NCBI GenBank assembly: GCA_050700115.1
Contig: JBOHGG010000011.1
Coordinates: forward strand, 57,618 to 121,617
Origin: GCA-003244245 sp050700115
GTDB taxonomy: Bacteria > Actinomycetota > Actinomycetes > Mycobacteriales > Pseudonocardiaceae
DNA length: 64,000 nt
Reading direction: 5' to 3'
The translations under genes were made by a program, and so were the position numbers. Positions 9,087 to 17,238 of the stretch are shown piece by piece (position 1 is the first letter of the stretch; every line of letters starts with the position of its first letter). The notes under the pieces were generated by a model. It saw only the letters and a list, made by a program, of their open reading frames with translations, was not told the DNA's origin and made no database searches.

Positions 9087-10310
9087 TCAGCCGGTCAGGA
9101 TGAGAGGGACCGGTTTGCCGTCCGCCCAGCCCGGCGGGACGGCCGCGAGTGCGTCACCGAGTGCCGCTCCCCGGAGGAAGGCGGCCCGGTGGCCGCCGAC
9201 CACCCGGGCGGCACCGCCTTCCCACGCCACGGGGATCAGGCGGGTGAGCCCGGGGGCGGGGCGTACGTCCCCGGTCACCGGGGCCAGCGGCAGTTCCGGC
9301 AGGCGCCGGCCCGACAACCCGGCCAGCAGCGGGCCGAGCAGGGTGTAGGCCGCTACGAGTGCCGCGAAGGGGTTGCCCGGCAGGCCCACGAGCCAGCGTC
9401 CGGTCCCCAACCCGGCCAGTAGCTGCGGGTGCCCGGGGCGGCAGGCAACGGTGTCGACGATCCAGCGCGCACCGTGGGAGCGGAGCAGTTGCCGCAGTTG
9501 GTCGGTGACGCCGACCGATGTCGAACCGGTCACCACGACCACCTCGGCGTCGGAGTCGTCATCCAGCAGGCCCGTCGGGAGATCCGGCAGGTGCCGGACC
9601 TCGCACACTTCCCCTCCGAGTTCGGCTACCAGCGCGGGCAGCAGCGGCCCGAGAGCATCCCGTACCCGCCCTGCCCCGCTCGTCCCGCTGTGCGTCAGTT
9701 CCTCCCCGGTGACCAGGATCCGCACCTGCGGCCGCGGTCGGACCGACAGGGTGTCGTACCCGCAGGTCGCGGCGAGCCCGATCAGCGCGGGCCCGATACG
9801 GGTACCGGTCGGTGCCAGCGGCGTCCCCGCCGGCGCGTCCTCGCCCGCCCGGCGGATGTGGGTCCCCGCCGAGGGCGCAGCGCCAGACACGGTTGACCCG
9901 TCGCAGACCGCCAGTTCCACGGGAAGGACCGCGCTCGCGCCCACCGGCACCTGGGCCCCGGTGCAGATCTCCACGGCTTGCCCCGCCGCGAGCGCCCCCT
10001 TCCAGACCGTCCCCGCCCGGACCTGACCCAGCAGCTGCCAGGGCCCGGCGCCGGCCACCGCGTACCCGTCCATGGCCGCGGTGTCGAAGGCCGGAAGCGG
10101 TACGCAGGTGCAGATCTTCCCTGCCAGGGTCAGGCCGGCGGCGCCGGTCAGCGGGACACGGCGAGCGGGGAGCGGCTGCGGCGCGGCGTGTGCGAGCACC
10201 CGGGCCTGGTCCCAGGGCACCGACGCCGACCGGCGCGGGTCAACGGGATCGGCGCTGTGCGGCGATGTTGTCCTGTTCGGGGCGGTCGTGAGAACAGTCA
10301 TGCGTGCCAC
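9087..10310 (-). CDS. moeA: Molybdopterin molybdenumtransferase
   Basis: 407 residues from a GTG at 10310 with GGAG 4 nt upstream; an ATG at 10301 is possible. The MoeA hallmark PAFDTAAMDGYAV is at about 73-85, with IRRAGEDAPAGT-type and RILVTGEEL segments, and GLPGNPFAALVA toward the C-terminus. The enzyme inserts molybdate into adenylylated molybdopterin in the cytoplasm. It stands alone here, without other moa/mog genes. It has about normal length and intact motifs. Confidence 0.95.
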   Translation of the reverse strand: MARMTVLTTAPNRTTSPHSADPVDPRRSASVPWDQARVLAHAAPQPLPARRVPLTGAAGLTLAGKICTCVPLPAFDTAAMDGYAVAGAGPWQLLGQVRAGTVWKGALAAGQAVEICTGAQVPVGASAVLPVELAVCDGSTVSGAAPSAGTHIRRAGEDAPAGTPLAPTGTRIGPALIGLAATCGYDTLSVRPRPQVRILVTGEELTHSGTSGAGRVRDALGPLLPALVAELGGEVCEVRHLPDLPTGLLDDDSDAEVVVVTGSTSVGVTDQLRQLLRSHGARWIVDTVACRPGHPQLLAGLGTGRWLVGLPGNPFAALVAAYTLLGPLLAGLSGRRLPELPLAPVTGDVRPAPGLTRLIPVAWEGGAARVVGGHRAAFLRGAALGDALAAVPPGWADGKPVPLILTG

Positions 10311-10670
10311 ACTGCTCCTGCTGTATTTCGTCCCCCGTATGCGTCAGGTTGCCGTCGCGCACCGGCCCGCTCACACCCCAGATCCTGGGGACGTGAGGTC
10401 GCTCGCCTGCGCCCGCACACTGGAGGTAGTGGAGCGTCGCAAACGCGAGGAGAAGAAACAACGCCAGAAAGACTAACGAGGACGGCGCCCAGACCGGGAG
10501 AAAGGCCCGATAAAAACAGCGTCGGGCACGAGTCAACGTTTCCGTCGACACGCACCCGACCCGGTCGCGACTCCGCACGCCCGCAGAGCCCCTGGCCGTC
10601 CAGTGTAATTGAGCGTCGCTACACTAGAGCCGAACAATCATTGTACAGGGATGGACGCGGGCGTCAACAG
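10311..10670. other. Intergenic stretch upstream of moeA and the TDO remnant
   Basis: About 360 bp. A minus-strand reading frame here contains one hydrophobic helix (APSSLVFLALFLLLAFATL) but runs into the moeA start region and has no convincing ribosome site. I see no firm gene. Confidence 0.4.
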
Positions 10671-11264
10671 GGCGACGAACTCATCTCCGCCTTGGGATTC
10701 CAGAGCGCGCAGTTCCGCCTGATCGAGAACCGGCTACGTCTGCGGCCCCCGCACCGGTTGAACATCAAGGGATCGCCTTACCTGCGCGTGCTCAGCGACG
10801 AGCACGCGCGCTGGGTGGAGGCGTCCCAGCAGCAGCCGTCGCTGCTGGACCATGTTGACCGGTGGCTGCAGCGCACTCCGTTCCTCCATTTTGGCGACTA
10901 CGACTTCTGGCGCTCCTACCAGCAGGCGGTCGAGGAGGCGCTCGCCCAGGAACGCCATGTGGTCAAGAATCACCCCAACCCGGACGACCAGGGCCGAGCT
11001 GAGCAGCTCGCGACGCTCGAGCAGACGGTGGCGAACTTCGCGGCCGTCTTCGATCCCGGCCGCTACGCCAAGCTGGTCACCCGCGGCAAGCGGCGGCTGT
11101 CACACCAGGCGTTCCTCGCGGCGCTGCTGATCAACCTCTACCGCGATGAGCCGATCTTCCAGCTGCCGTTCCGCCTGCTCACCGCGTTGCTTGACATCGA
11201 CGAGGGGTTCACCGCGTGACGCTACCGGCACGCGCTGGTCGCCCATCGCATGATCGGGGGCGGA
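10671..11264 (+). pseudogene. Tryptophan 2,3-dioxygenase remnant (5' truncated, in-frame stop)
   Basis: The frame reads the central and C-terminal part of TDO: GFQSAQFRLIENRL, then PFRLLTALLDIDEGFTA. A TGA at 11217-11219 interrupts it and the frame resumes at once with RYRHALVAHRMIGGG, the well-known continuation in TDO where a Trp (TGG) precedes RxRHA. So the stop looks like a TGG-to-TGA change. The N-terminal third (about 90 residues, with haem-pocket residues) has no start and is missing, and homology fades after 11264. The intact enzyme opens the tryptophan indole ring. No kynurenine-pathway genes are nearby. Confidence 0.85.
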
Positions 11265-11590
11265 TCACCCCTGCCGGACGTGACATTCGACGCAGCAGCG
11301 CGCGTGGCTCGATGCCGCTACGCATCACGGTGATCGTCGAGGCGGAGGCGCGCCGTGAAGGTGGCAGTGTGCTCGGATCTGACCTTGGGCTGTGCGTCGT
11401 GAACTCTGTGAGTGTCGACGTCACCGACCGGCTGGCCTGCTCGCGATGACCTGCTGGCACAAGCCGGCGTGGTTACTGCCGGCGGGAAGCGATGTTTACT
11501 GTGAGGTGAGATGGGGTAACTGACTGCAACGACGGCTCGGGTTCCCGCACCGTCCCACCTGTTGGAAGACCGCTGAGGAGGAGCAGGAAG

Positions 11591-11812
11591 ATGAACACTG
11601 AATTGATCGTTCCGCTGGCATCCGTCTTGGCGATCCTTGCCTTGGGCGTGCTCATAGGGTACAGATTCAGCGAGCGGAGGCGTGTGACGCGAGCTGGGCG
11701 CCAAGAAGCAGCACAACTCTTCCTCTACAGGCAATTGCATGAGCTTCGAGCCGCGAGACGAAAAACTTACCCTGCCCGAATTAACGTGGGGCCCTTTCAT
11801 AAGGCTCAGTAG
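11591..11812 (+). CDS. Small single-pass membrane protein, unknown
   Basis: 73 residues with a strong AGGAGGAGCAGGAAG ribosome site before the ATG. Residues 5-24 form one membrane helix (LIVPLASVLAILALGVLIGY), followed by a basic cytoplasmic tail rich in Arg. I do not recognise a family. The good ribosome site and clean topology argue for a real gene. Confidence 0.5.
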   Translation: MNTELIVPLASVLAILALGVLIGYRFSERRRVTRAGRQEAAQLFLYRQLHELRAARRKTYPARINVGPFHKAQ

Positions 11813-11905
11813 TGAAGCTTGAGGAGATAAGAGTCCGCGGTAGCGGCCCCTGACGACGGGACCCCTTTCTGGTTGTTCGGTCATCTCACCATTGGGAGGC
11901 TTGTT

Positions 11906-12049
11906 GTGACCGGTCAGGATATCGACATCACAGCCGAGGTCGGCGAGCGGCTCAGCTGCATATACCGCCGTACACGTCCGGTGACGCTCGGAGTCGGTAA
12001 TTCAGAACTATGCACCGCCAGCGCCGAAGTAGGCGGTGATAGGCCATGA
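11906..12049 (+). CDS. Small ORF coupled to the whiB-like gene
   Basis: 47 residues from a GTG with GGGAGG 6 nt upstream, an ideal spacing. Its TGA overlaps the WhiB ATG (ATGA), so translation may be coupled. The peptide has no recognised domain and two cysteines. It may be a leader peptide that controls whiB translation, or a short protein of its own. Confidence 0.5.
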   Translation: MTGQDIDITAEVGERLSCIYRRTRPVTLGVGNSELCTASAEVGGDRP

Positions 12050-12459
12050 TCACCATGGACCGCCTCGCCCCGGACCTGCAGGTCACTGGGCAACGGCCGG
12101 CGTGTTGGGGAGTGGATCCTGAGATGTTCTTCGGGCCGGCGGATAGCCCCGCGGGAAGGCCGCTGCATGTCTGGGAGGGGCGGGCGCTGGCAGTGTGCGC
12201 CGGCTGCCCCGTGGCGGCCGCGTGCCTAGCTGAGGCATTGGAGTTCTCGGCCGCCGACCAGTACGGCGTTGTCGGGGGCATGACAGCGGGGCAACGGCGG
12301 GCGGTACTGCGGGGGCGGCGAGCGCGGCGATCCCGAAGGAGCGGCCACGAGGGAATCCCGCCGCTTGGTGGTGGGCGACGGTCGGCGCGACGCTCGGGAT
12401 CAGCACCTGCCCCCACCAACGGCGGGGCCCAGCGGGGCCCTTGGCCCGCGCGGCCTTGA
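12046..12459 (+). CDS. WhiB-family iron-sulfur regulator
   Basis: 137 residues. The WhiB pattern of four cysteines is present: one in the ACWGVDPEMFF segment near residue 20, then AVCAGCPVAAACL near 50-62, which bind a [4Fe-4S] cluster. It is followed by the turn GVVGGMTAGQRR in place of the usual GVWGG motif, and a basic Arg-rich DNA-binding tail. WhiB proteins act with sigma factors to control development, stress or antibiotic resistance. The C-terminal 40 residues are low-complexity and not conserved. It is preceded by a coupled small ORF. Confidence 0.88.
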   Translation: MITMDRLAPDLQVTGQRPACWGVDPEMFFGPADSPAGRPLHVWEGRALAVCAGCPVAAACLAEALEFSAADQYGVVGGMTAGQRRAVLRGRRARRSRRSGHEGIPPLGGGRRSARRSGSAPAPTNGGAQRGPWPARP

Positions 12460-12593
12460 GCTGGGCGACCCGACTGCCGACCGCGAGAGCGGCCCGATGC
12501 TGTACCTATCCGAACATCCGATAGGGTGCCTCGCGCCGATGGCGTATGCCAGAGCCGTTTTGGACACCAGCCTAACACCGGGAGGAAACTCGC

Positions 12594-12809
12594 ATGGGAA
12601 TTTTTGACAAGGCCAGGGAAAAGGCCGAGCAGCTTATCGGCGAGGCGAAAGAGAAGATCGGTCAGATGACGGGCAGCGAGAGCCTTGAGAACGCCGGCAA
12701 GAGTGACCAGTTGTCCGGGGAGGTCAAGGAGGCCGGACACGACCTGAGCGACACGGTTACCGGTGCTGTTCACGACGTGAAGAAAGAGGCCAGCGGCGAC
12801 GGCAAGTAG
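12594..12809 (+). CDS. CsbD-like (UPF0337) stress protein
   Basis: 71 residues, ATG with GGAGGAA 6 nt upstream. The sequence GIFDKAREKAEQLIGEAKEK and the Lys/Glu/Gly-rich helical repeats are typical of CsbD-like proteins, small hydrophilic proteins induced by general stress in many bacteria. Their biochemical role is unknown. Confidence 0.85.
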   Translation: MGIFDKAREKAEQLIGEAKEKIGQMTGSESLENAGKSDQLSGEVKEAGHDLSDTVTGAVHDVKKEASGDGK

Positions 12810-12898
12810 CCGAGCGAGCTGCTGGATCCATGAGCGTCCACATCGCGGCGAAGCTCTGGGATAACCCGGTGTCGCCGCGTTGCTAGATCCATCCGTAT

Positions 12899-12946
12899 CG
12901 CTGTCTGGGAACCTATTGGGGCGCGACACGTGGTTCCCAGACAGCG
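12899..12946. terminator. 14-bp-arm hairpin between convergent csbD-like gene and pyk
   Basis: Perfect arms CGCTGTCTGGGAAC (12899-12912) and its complement (12933-12946) with a 20-nt loop. It lies between two convergent genes, which fits a bidirectional terminator, although there is no T-run. One of a set of long intergenic hairpins in this window. Confidence 0.65.
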
Positions 12947-12985
12947 GTCACGTCTCCCGCGAGGTATCCGGCTCGGACGGCGGTG

Positions 12986-14416
12986 TCAGCCAAGGTCCTC
13001 CTCGCCCAGACGGTGCACCCGGACGAGGTTGGTGGAGCCCACGGTGGCCGGCGGGGATCCCGCCACGATCACCACCAGATCGCCTGGCTGGTATCGCCCG
13101 ATCGACAGCATCGCTTGGTCCACCAGCCGGACCATCGCATCGGTCGTCTCGACCCGGGGCACCAGGAACGTCTCGGTGCCCCAGGTCAGCGCGAGCTGAT
13201 TGCGCACCGGGGCCTCCGGAGTGAACGCCAGCAGCGGCAGGCGGGTGTGCAACCGGGCCAGCCTGCGGGCGGTATCGCCGGACTGGGTGAAGGCCACCAG
13301 AACCTTGGCTTCCAGCCGTTCTCCGATGTCGCGGGCCGCGCAGGACAGCGCACCCCCCTTGGTCCGCGGCATGTGGTCGAGAGGGACGTTGAGCGAGCCG
13401 ACTTCGACGGCCTCGACGATGCGGGCCATCGTCTGCACCGACTCGATCGGGTAACGACCAACGCTGGTTTCCCCGGACAGCATGACCGCGTCGGCGCCGT
13501 CGAGCACCGCATTGGCCACATCGGAGGCCTCCGCCCTGGTCGGCCGGGCATTACTGATCATGGAGTCGAGCATCTGAGTGGCCACGATGATCGGTTTGGC
13601 GTTCTTCCTGGCGATCTGGATGGCCCGCTTCTGCACCAGCGGCACACGTTCCAACGGCAGCTCGACCCCGAGATCACCACGGGCCACCATCATCCCATCG
13701 AAGGCCAGCACGACCGCCTCGAGATTGTCCACCGCCTCGGGCTTCTCCAGCTTGGCGATCACCGGCAACCGACCACCCGCCACCTCATCCATCATGCGAT
13801 GCACCAGATCGATATCCGCCGGAGACCGCACAAACGACAACGCCACCAAGTCCACCCGCAACCGCAGCGCGAACTCCAGATCAGCGATGTCCTTGTCAGA
13901 CAACGCCGGCACCGACACATTCATCCCCGGCAACGACAGACCCTTGTGATCACTGACCGTGCCACCCTCAAGGACCTCACACACCACGTCAGTGTCATCG
14001 GTCTTGCGCACCAGCAGCGCGACCTTGCCATCATCAACAAGCAGCCGATCACCCTCACGGGCATCCTCAGCCAGCCCCGCATAGGTCGTCGAGACCCGGT
14101 CATGAGTACCGGCCACATCCTCGACGGTCACCCGCACCACATCACCGGTACGCCACTCCACCGGACCGGCGGCAAACCGGCCCAGCCGGATCTTCGGCCC
14201 CTGCAGATCACCAAGGATCCCCACCGCCCGGCCATACTCATCGCTGGCCCGCCGGATCATCGTGTAAACCCGCTCATGCTCAGCATGGGTACCGTGGCTG
14301 AAATTGAGCCGCGCCACATCCATCCCAGCCCGGACCAGCTCCCGGATCTTCTCCGGGGTCGCGGTAGCCGGGCCGATGGTACAGACGATCTTCGCGCGTC
14401 GAGTCACACCCGACAC
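12986..14416 (-). CDS. pyk: Pyruvate kinase
   Basis: 476 residues. RRAKIVCTIGPAT at the N-terminus, MDVARLNFSHGTHAEH, GDLQGPKIRLGRF, and the active-site region VIAKLEKPEAVDNLE with MVARGDLGVELPLE are all intact. The C-terminal allosteric domain includes AFTQSGDTARRLA. It makes pyruvate and ATP from phosphoenolpyruvate. Normal length for the family. Confidence 0.98.
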   Translation of the reverse strand: MSGVTRRAKIVCTIGPATATPEKIRELVRAGMDVARLNFSHGTHAEHERVYTMIRRASDEYGRAVGILGDLQGPKIRLGRFAAGPVEWRTGDVVRVTVEDVAGTHDRVSTTYAGLAEDAREGDRLLVDDGKVALLVRKTDDTDVVCEVLEGGTVSDHKGLSLPGMNVSVPALSDKDIADLEFALRLRVDLVALSFVRSPADIDLVHRMMDEVAGGRLPVIAKLEKPEAVDNLEAVVLAFDGMMVARGDLGVELPLERVPLVQKRAIQIARKNAKPIIVATQMLDSMISNARPTRAEASDVANAVLDGADAVMLSGETSVGRYPIESVQTMARIVEAVEVGSLNVPLDHMPRTKGGALSCAARDIGERLEAKVLVAFTQSGDTARRLARLHTRLPLLAFTPEAPVRNQLALTWGTETFLVPRVETTDAMVRLVDQAMLSIGRYQPGDLVVIVAGSPPATVGSTNLVRVHRLGEEDLG

Positions 14417-14694
14417 GCTAGTAGCCCGAGGTTACATCGACGTGTCGACCCAATAAGGTTCCCTAGCTGCGAAAATGCTCTACCGGCATGGGGTGGTCAG
14501 CTAAGGTCGGCAGCCCGGCTGCTCAACCGGCCGGCAGGGCTCAACCACCGCCGACCTGAATCAGATCATCGAGCGATGAGGCTGTCCGGTAGGGATTCGA
14601 GTTGCTCGGCGGGGCCGTAGCACCGCGACCGCATGCACCGTGATCGGCGAATGATTCGGGCCTGCTTGGGTGCTTAACTGCGGGAGGACGGTGG

Positions 14695-15972
14695 ATGGGC
14701 CTATCTCGCTCACGAGTTGCTGAGCGACGCCTTGTGCTGCCCGCGACCCGTCTGCTGCGGGCCCGCACGGCCGTGGCCGCGTCCTTCTCGGTGAACGGGG
14801 TCGCGTTCGCCTCGTTCATCTCCCGGGCCCCCGGGATCCGTGACGCGCTCGGGCTTTCTTCGGCGCAGCTCGGACTGCTCCTGCTGTGCTTGTCCGGCGG
14901 CTCGATCATGGGACTGCCGCTGTCCGGGCGGATCGTGCACCGGCTCGGCCCGGCCCGCACTGTGCTGGCTGCCTCCTTGACGGTCACGGCAGGGCTGCTC
15001 CCCCTGGCCGCAGGGCTGCAGGTTGGCGATGTTGGCCCGGCGGCGGTCGGCTTCGTGCTCATTGGGTTTGGAGTCGGGATCTGGGACGTCGCGATGAACG
15101 TTGCGGGCGCAGACGTCGAGCGGCGGCTCGGTCGATCCCTGATGCCGCGACTGCACGCCGCGTTCAGTCTCGGCACGGTGGCGGGGGCTGGCCTGGGGGC
15201 GGCTTCGGCGGCCGCTGGTGTGCCGCTGGCCGTGCAGATACTCGTCGTGGCTGCGCTCGCGCCCGTGTCGATGGCCGTCGCGGTCCGCGTCTTCCTGCCG
15301 AGGCACCACTACGCGGCCCGGGATGCGTCCGGCGGCTGCGGGGTGCTGGCGGCCTGGTGCGAGCCGCGGACGCTGCTGATCGGATTGCTGGTACTCGGGT
15401 TCGCCTTTATCGAGGGTTCGGCGAACGACTGGATCGCCGTGGCGATGGTCGACGGCTACGGCACCAGCGAGGCCGTCGGCGCGATCGGCTTCGGCCTCTT
15501 CGTCTCGGCGATGACCGTCGGGCGGCTGATCGGAGGCTCGGCTCTGGAGCGGTTCGGCCGCGTCGCCGTGCTGCGGGCGACCGCCGTCACCACTGCGGCC
15601 GGCTTGCTTCTCGTCGTGCTGGGCGCCAGCACCGCATTGGCGCTGGCCGGTGCCGCACTGTGGGGCCTCGGGGCGTCGCTGGGATTTCCGGTCGGAATCA
15701 GCGCCGCCGCCGACGACCCGGCGCGGGCCGCCGCCCGGGTGTCGGTTGTGAGCTCGATCGGCTACGCAGCGTTCTTAGCCGGTCCGCCGCTCATCGGTCT
15801 GGTCGCGGAGAGCGCGGGGATCCTGCGAGCGCTGTTGATCGTGCTCGGCGCGCTCACGCTCGGCCTGCTGGCATCGGGTGCGTCGCGACCGCTCGGCGCG
15901 GCAGCCGAGGAGCCCAGCACCCGCTCAAAGCGGGAGAATGTCGAGTGTGCCCGCAATCGGCGTTCTCGCTGA
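14695..15972 (+). CDS. MFS transporter
   Basis: 425 residues, ATG with GGGAGGA upstream. Roughly 12 hydrophobic helices are visible. The short loop GLPLSGRIVHRLGPARTVL between helices 2 and 3 matches the MFS G-x-x-x-D/S-R-x-G-R-R-type motif, and the second half repeats it (GRLIGGSALERFGRVAVLR). The closest general type is the YbjJ/fucose-permease-like group of MFS carriers, with unknown substrate. Confidence 0.88.
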   Translation: MGLSRSRVAERRLVLPATRLLRARTAVAASFSVNGVAFASFISRAPGIRDALGLSSAQLGLLLLCLSGGSIMGLPLSGRIVHRLGPARTVLAASLTVTAGLLPLAAGLQVGDVGPAAVGFVLIGFGVGIWDVAMNVAGADVERRLGRSLMPRLHAAFSLGTVAGAGLGAASAAAGVPLAVQILVVAALAPVSMAVAVRVFLPRHHYAARDASGGCGVLAAWCEPRTLLIGLLVLGFAFIEGSANDWIAVAMVDGYGTSEAVGAIGFGLFVSAMTVGRLIGGSALERFGRVAVLRATAVTTAAGLLLVVLGASTALALAGAALWGLGASLGFPVGISAAADDPARAAARVSVVSSIGYAAFLAGPPLIGLVAESAGILRALLIVLGALTLGLLASGASRPLGAAAEEPSTRSKRENVECARNRRSR

Positions 15973-16010
15973 TAGCGCGGCAGCTTAATCGGGCAGTTGC
16001 CCGCCGAGCG

Positions 16011-16039
16011 GCCGTGAACCGCTATTCGGCTCCGAATGG
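16011..16039 (-). repeat. 29-bp dispersed repeat, inverted copy
   Basis: Reverse complement of the start of the 41-bp unit at 8604. Contains GCCGTGAACCGCTATTCGGC. It lies just 3' of the MFS gene and 3' of the dioxygenase gene. Confidence 0.9.
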
Positions 16040-16073
16040 AGACCCACGGATGCTGGCCTCGAGAAAGCAGGGC

Positions 16074-16880
16074 TCACGCGAGCATCGCGCGGAGGAGTTC
16101 GTAGTCCAACCACGGATTCTGGAGAAATTCGCGCCATTGTGGGTCGTGGCCCGTTCGCTTCACTCGGAAATACACGGCGCGCCGTGTCACGTTCGAGGTG
16201 TTCCCTCCAATGTTGTGGCCCAGCAGGTAGTGCGCCACCAACAGGTCCCCGGCTCGGCCCTGGATCTGCTCAGGCTCGGGCAGCCGAATGGGCGGATAGC
16301 CCGCCGCCGCGAAGAAGGCATCTGGCCCGTGCTCGCGGAAGTACTCTGCATGGGTCACATGAGTTCCGGGCCAGACCCACAGATTACCGGCGTCCTCGCC
16401 GGGTTGGTCGGACATCAGCACCCCGGCCAGCAGGGTGAAGGTTCCGGGGCGACCGTCCGGTTCGGGGGGAAAACCGTCGATGTGGTGACCGCCCGGCCGG
16501 TGCGAAAACGGTGGAATGTTCAGTGCCACTTGCACTTGCCATGGCACCTCCAGCGTCCCTGGACCGGTGAGTGATTCCGCACACGACCAAGCGGAGCTCT
16601 CGGTGAGCAACGCGAGCAGCGACGGGACGTTCACCGCTTCGGGAAAATAGAAGTGGGGACCGCGAGCTTCTGCGCCAGGCGGCTCGCGCGCTACCATCGC
16701 ATCGATGGTCCGTGATGCCGCTGCCACCAGGTCCTCAGGTATGGCTTGCGGAATCACCACGAAGCCGCGTTCGGCGAACTCCCGCAACTGTTCTCGATCA
16801 AGCTTGAACGCCACCGTAGGCCAGCGACCGTCGCTGCGGCGACTCCTTTTCCCGCTGATGCTGCCAGGTAGGCTCGCCAC
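16074..16880 (-). CDS. Phytanoyl-CoA dioxygenase (PhyH)-like Fe(II)/2-oxoglutarate enzyme
   Basis: 268 residues from a GTG at 16880; a GTG at 16814 starting before AFKLDREQLREFAERGFVVI is a likely alternative. FAERGFVVIPQAIPEDLV is the usual PhyH opening. The Fe(II) facial triad is visible as H133-x-D135 in GGHHIDG and His222 in LLGHNIGG; the 2-oxoglutarate-binding Arg is in SNVTRRAVYF. Substrates range from fatty acyl-CoA to secondary-metabolite scaffolds. The gene is flanked on both sides by inverted copies of the same 29-bp repeat. Confidence 0.88.
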   Translation of the reverse strand: MASLPGSISGKRSRRSDGRWPTVAFKLDREQLREFAERGFVVIPQAIPEDLVAAASRTIDAMVAREPPGAEARGPHFYFPEAVNVPSLLALLTESSAWSCAESLTGPGTLEVPWQVQVALNIPPFSHRPGGHHIDGFPPEPDGRPGTFTLLAGVLMSDQPGEDAGNLWVWPGTHVTHAEYFREHGPDAFFAAAGYPPIRLPEPEQIQGRAGDLLVAHYLLGHNIGGNTSNVTRRAVYFRVKRTGHDPQWREFLQNPWLDYELLRAMLA

Positions 16881-16916
16881 CGGCCGACTAGCGCTCCGCT
16901 CACCCGCCCCACAGCG

Positions 16917-16948
16917 GCCGTGAAACCGCTATTCGGCTCCGAATGGCG
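16917..16948 (-). repeat. 29-bp dispersed repeat, second inverted copy
   Basis: Same as the copy at 16011 but with one extra A (TGAAACC instead of TGAACC). With 16011-16039 it brackets the PhyH-like gene in direct orientation. Confidence 0.85.
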
Positions 16949-16984
16949 GACTAGGGGTTCATGCGCATAGCTAAAGAGGCTTTC

Positions 16985-17022
16985 GCCTCGGACCGCCGAG
17001 CCGCGGTCATCTTGATCGGTAA
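16985..17022 (-). repeat. Dispersed repeat, copy 2
   Basis: Inverted near-copy of 8796-8834. Reads GCCTCGGACCGCCGAGCC on the plus strand. It lies next to the 3' end of the broken permease gene and may mark what cut it off. Confidence 0.7.
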
Positions 17023-17097
17023 TGCGGTGAATCTGACCTGACCGAGCCCATGAGCGCGCCGCCTACCCGACCCACGATGATCATGAACAGCCGCCGA

Positions 17098-17238
17098 CTA
17101 TCGCTGATCGACTCGATCTGGGCAAGCTCCCGCGGGAACCTGCGGGCATGATCGGCAGACCGCCGCCACCCGCTGCGCCCGCAGGTTGCGTCGCAGCATC
17201 GTCTGCGAGTCGCGGACGGCGTAGCTGAGGGTGCTCAT
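17098..17238 (-). pseudogene. ABC-2 permease (DrrB-type) fragment
   Basis: The ATG overlaps the stop of the ATPase gene (ATGA), as in normal drrAB pairs. The first 23 residues (STLSYAVRDSQTMLRRNL and so on) are the cytoplasmic N-terminus of DrrB-type permeases. After that the sequence is unrelated and stops at codon 47 without a single membrane helix. The permease is destroyed, so the exporter cannot work as encoded. Confidence 0.8.

Noticed and set aside
10240..10578. Minus-strand ORF with one hydrophobic helix upstream of moeA
   Set aside because: It runs into the moeA start region, has no ribosome site and its downstream half is the moeA leader read in another frame.
12365..12607. 80-codon plus ORF between whiB and the csbD-like gene
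   Set aside because: No domain or ribosome site; overlaps both neighbours in another frame.
12983..14620. Long plus-strand open frame of 545 codons opposite pyk
   Set aside because: His/Arg/Pro-rich shadow of the pyruvate kinase gene with no domain; GC-rich DNA makes such frames common.
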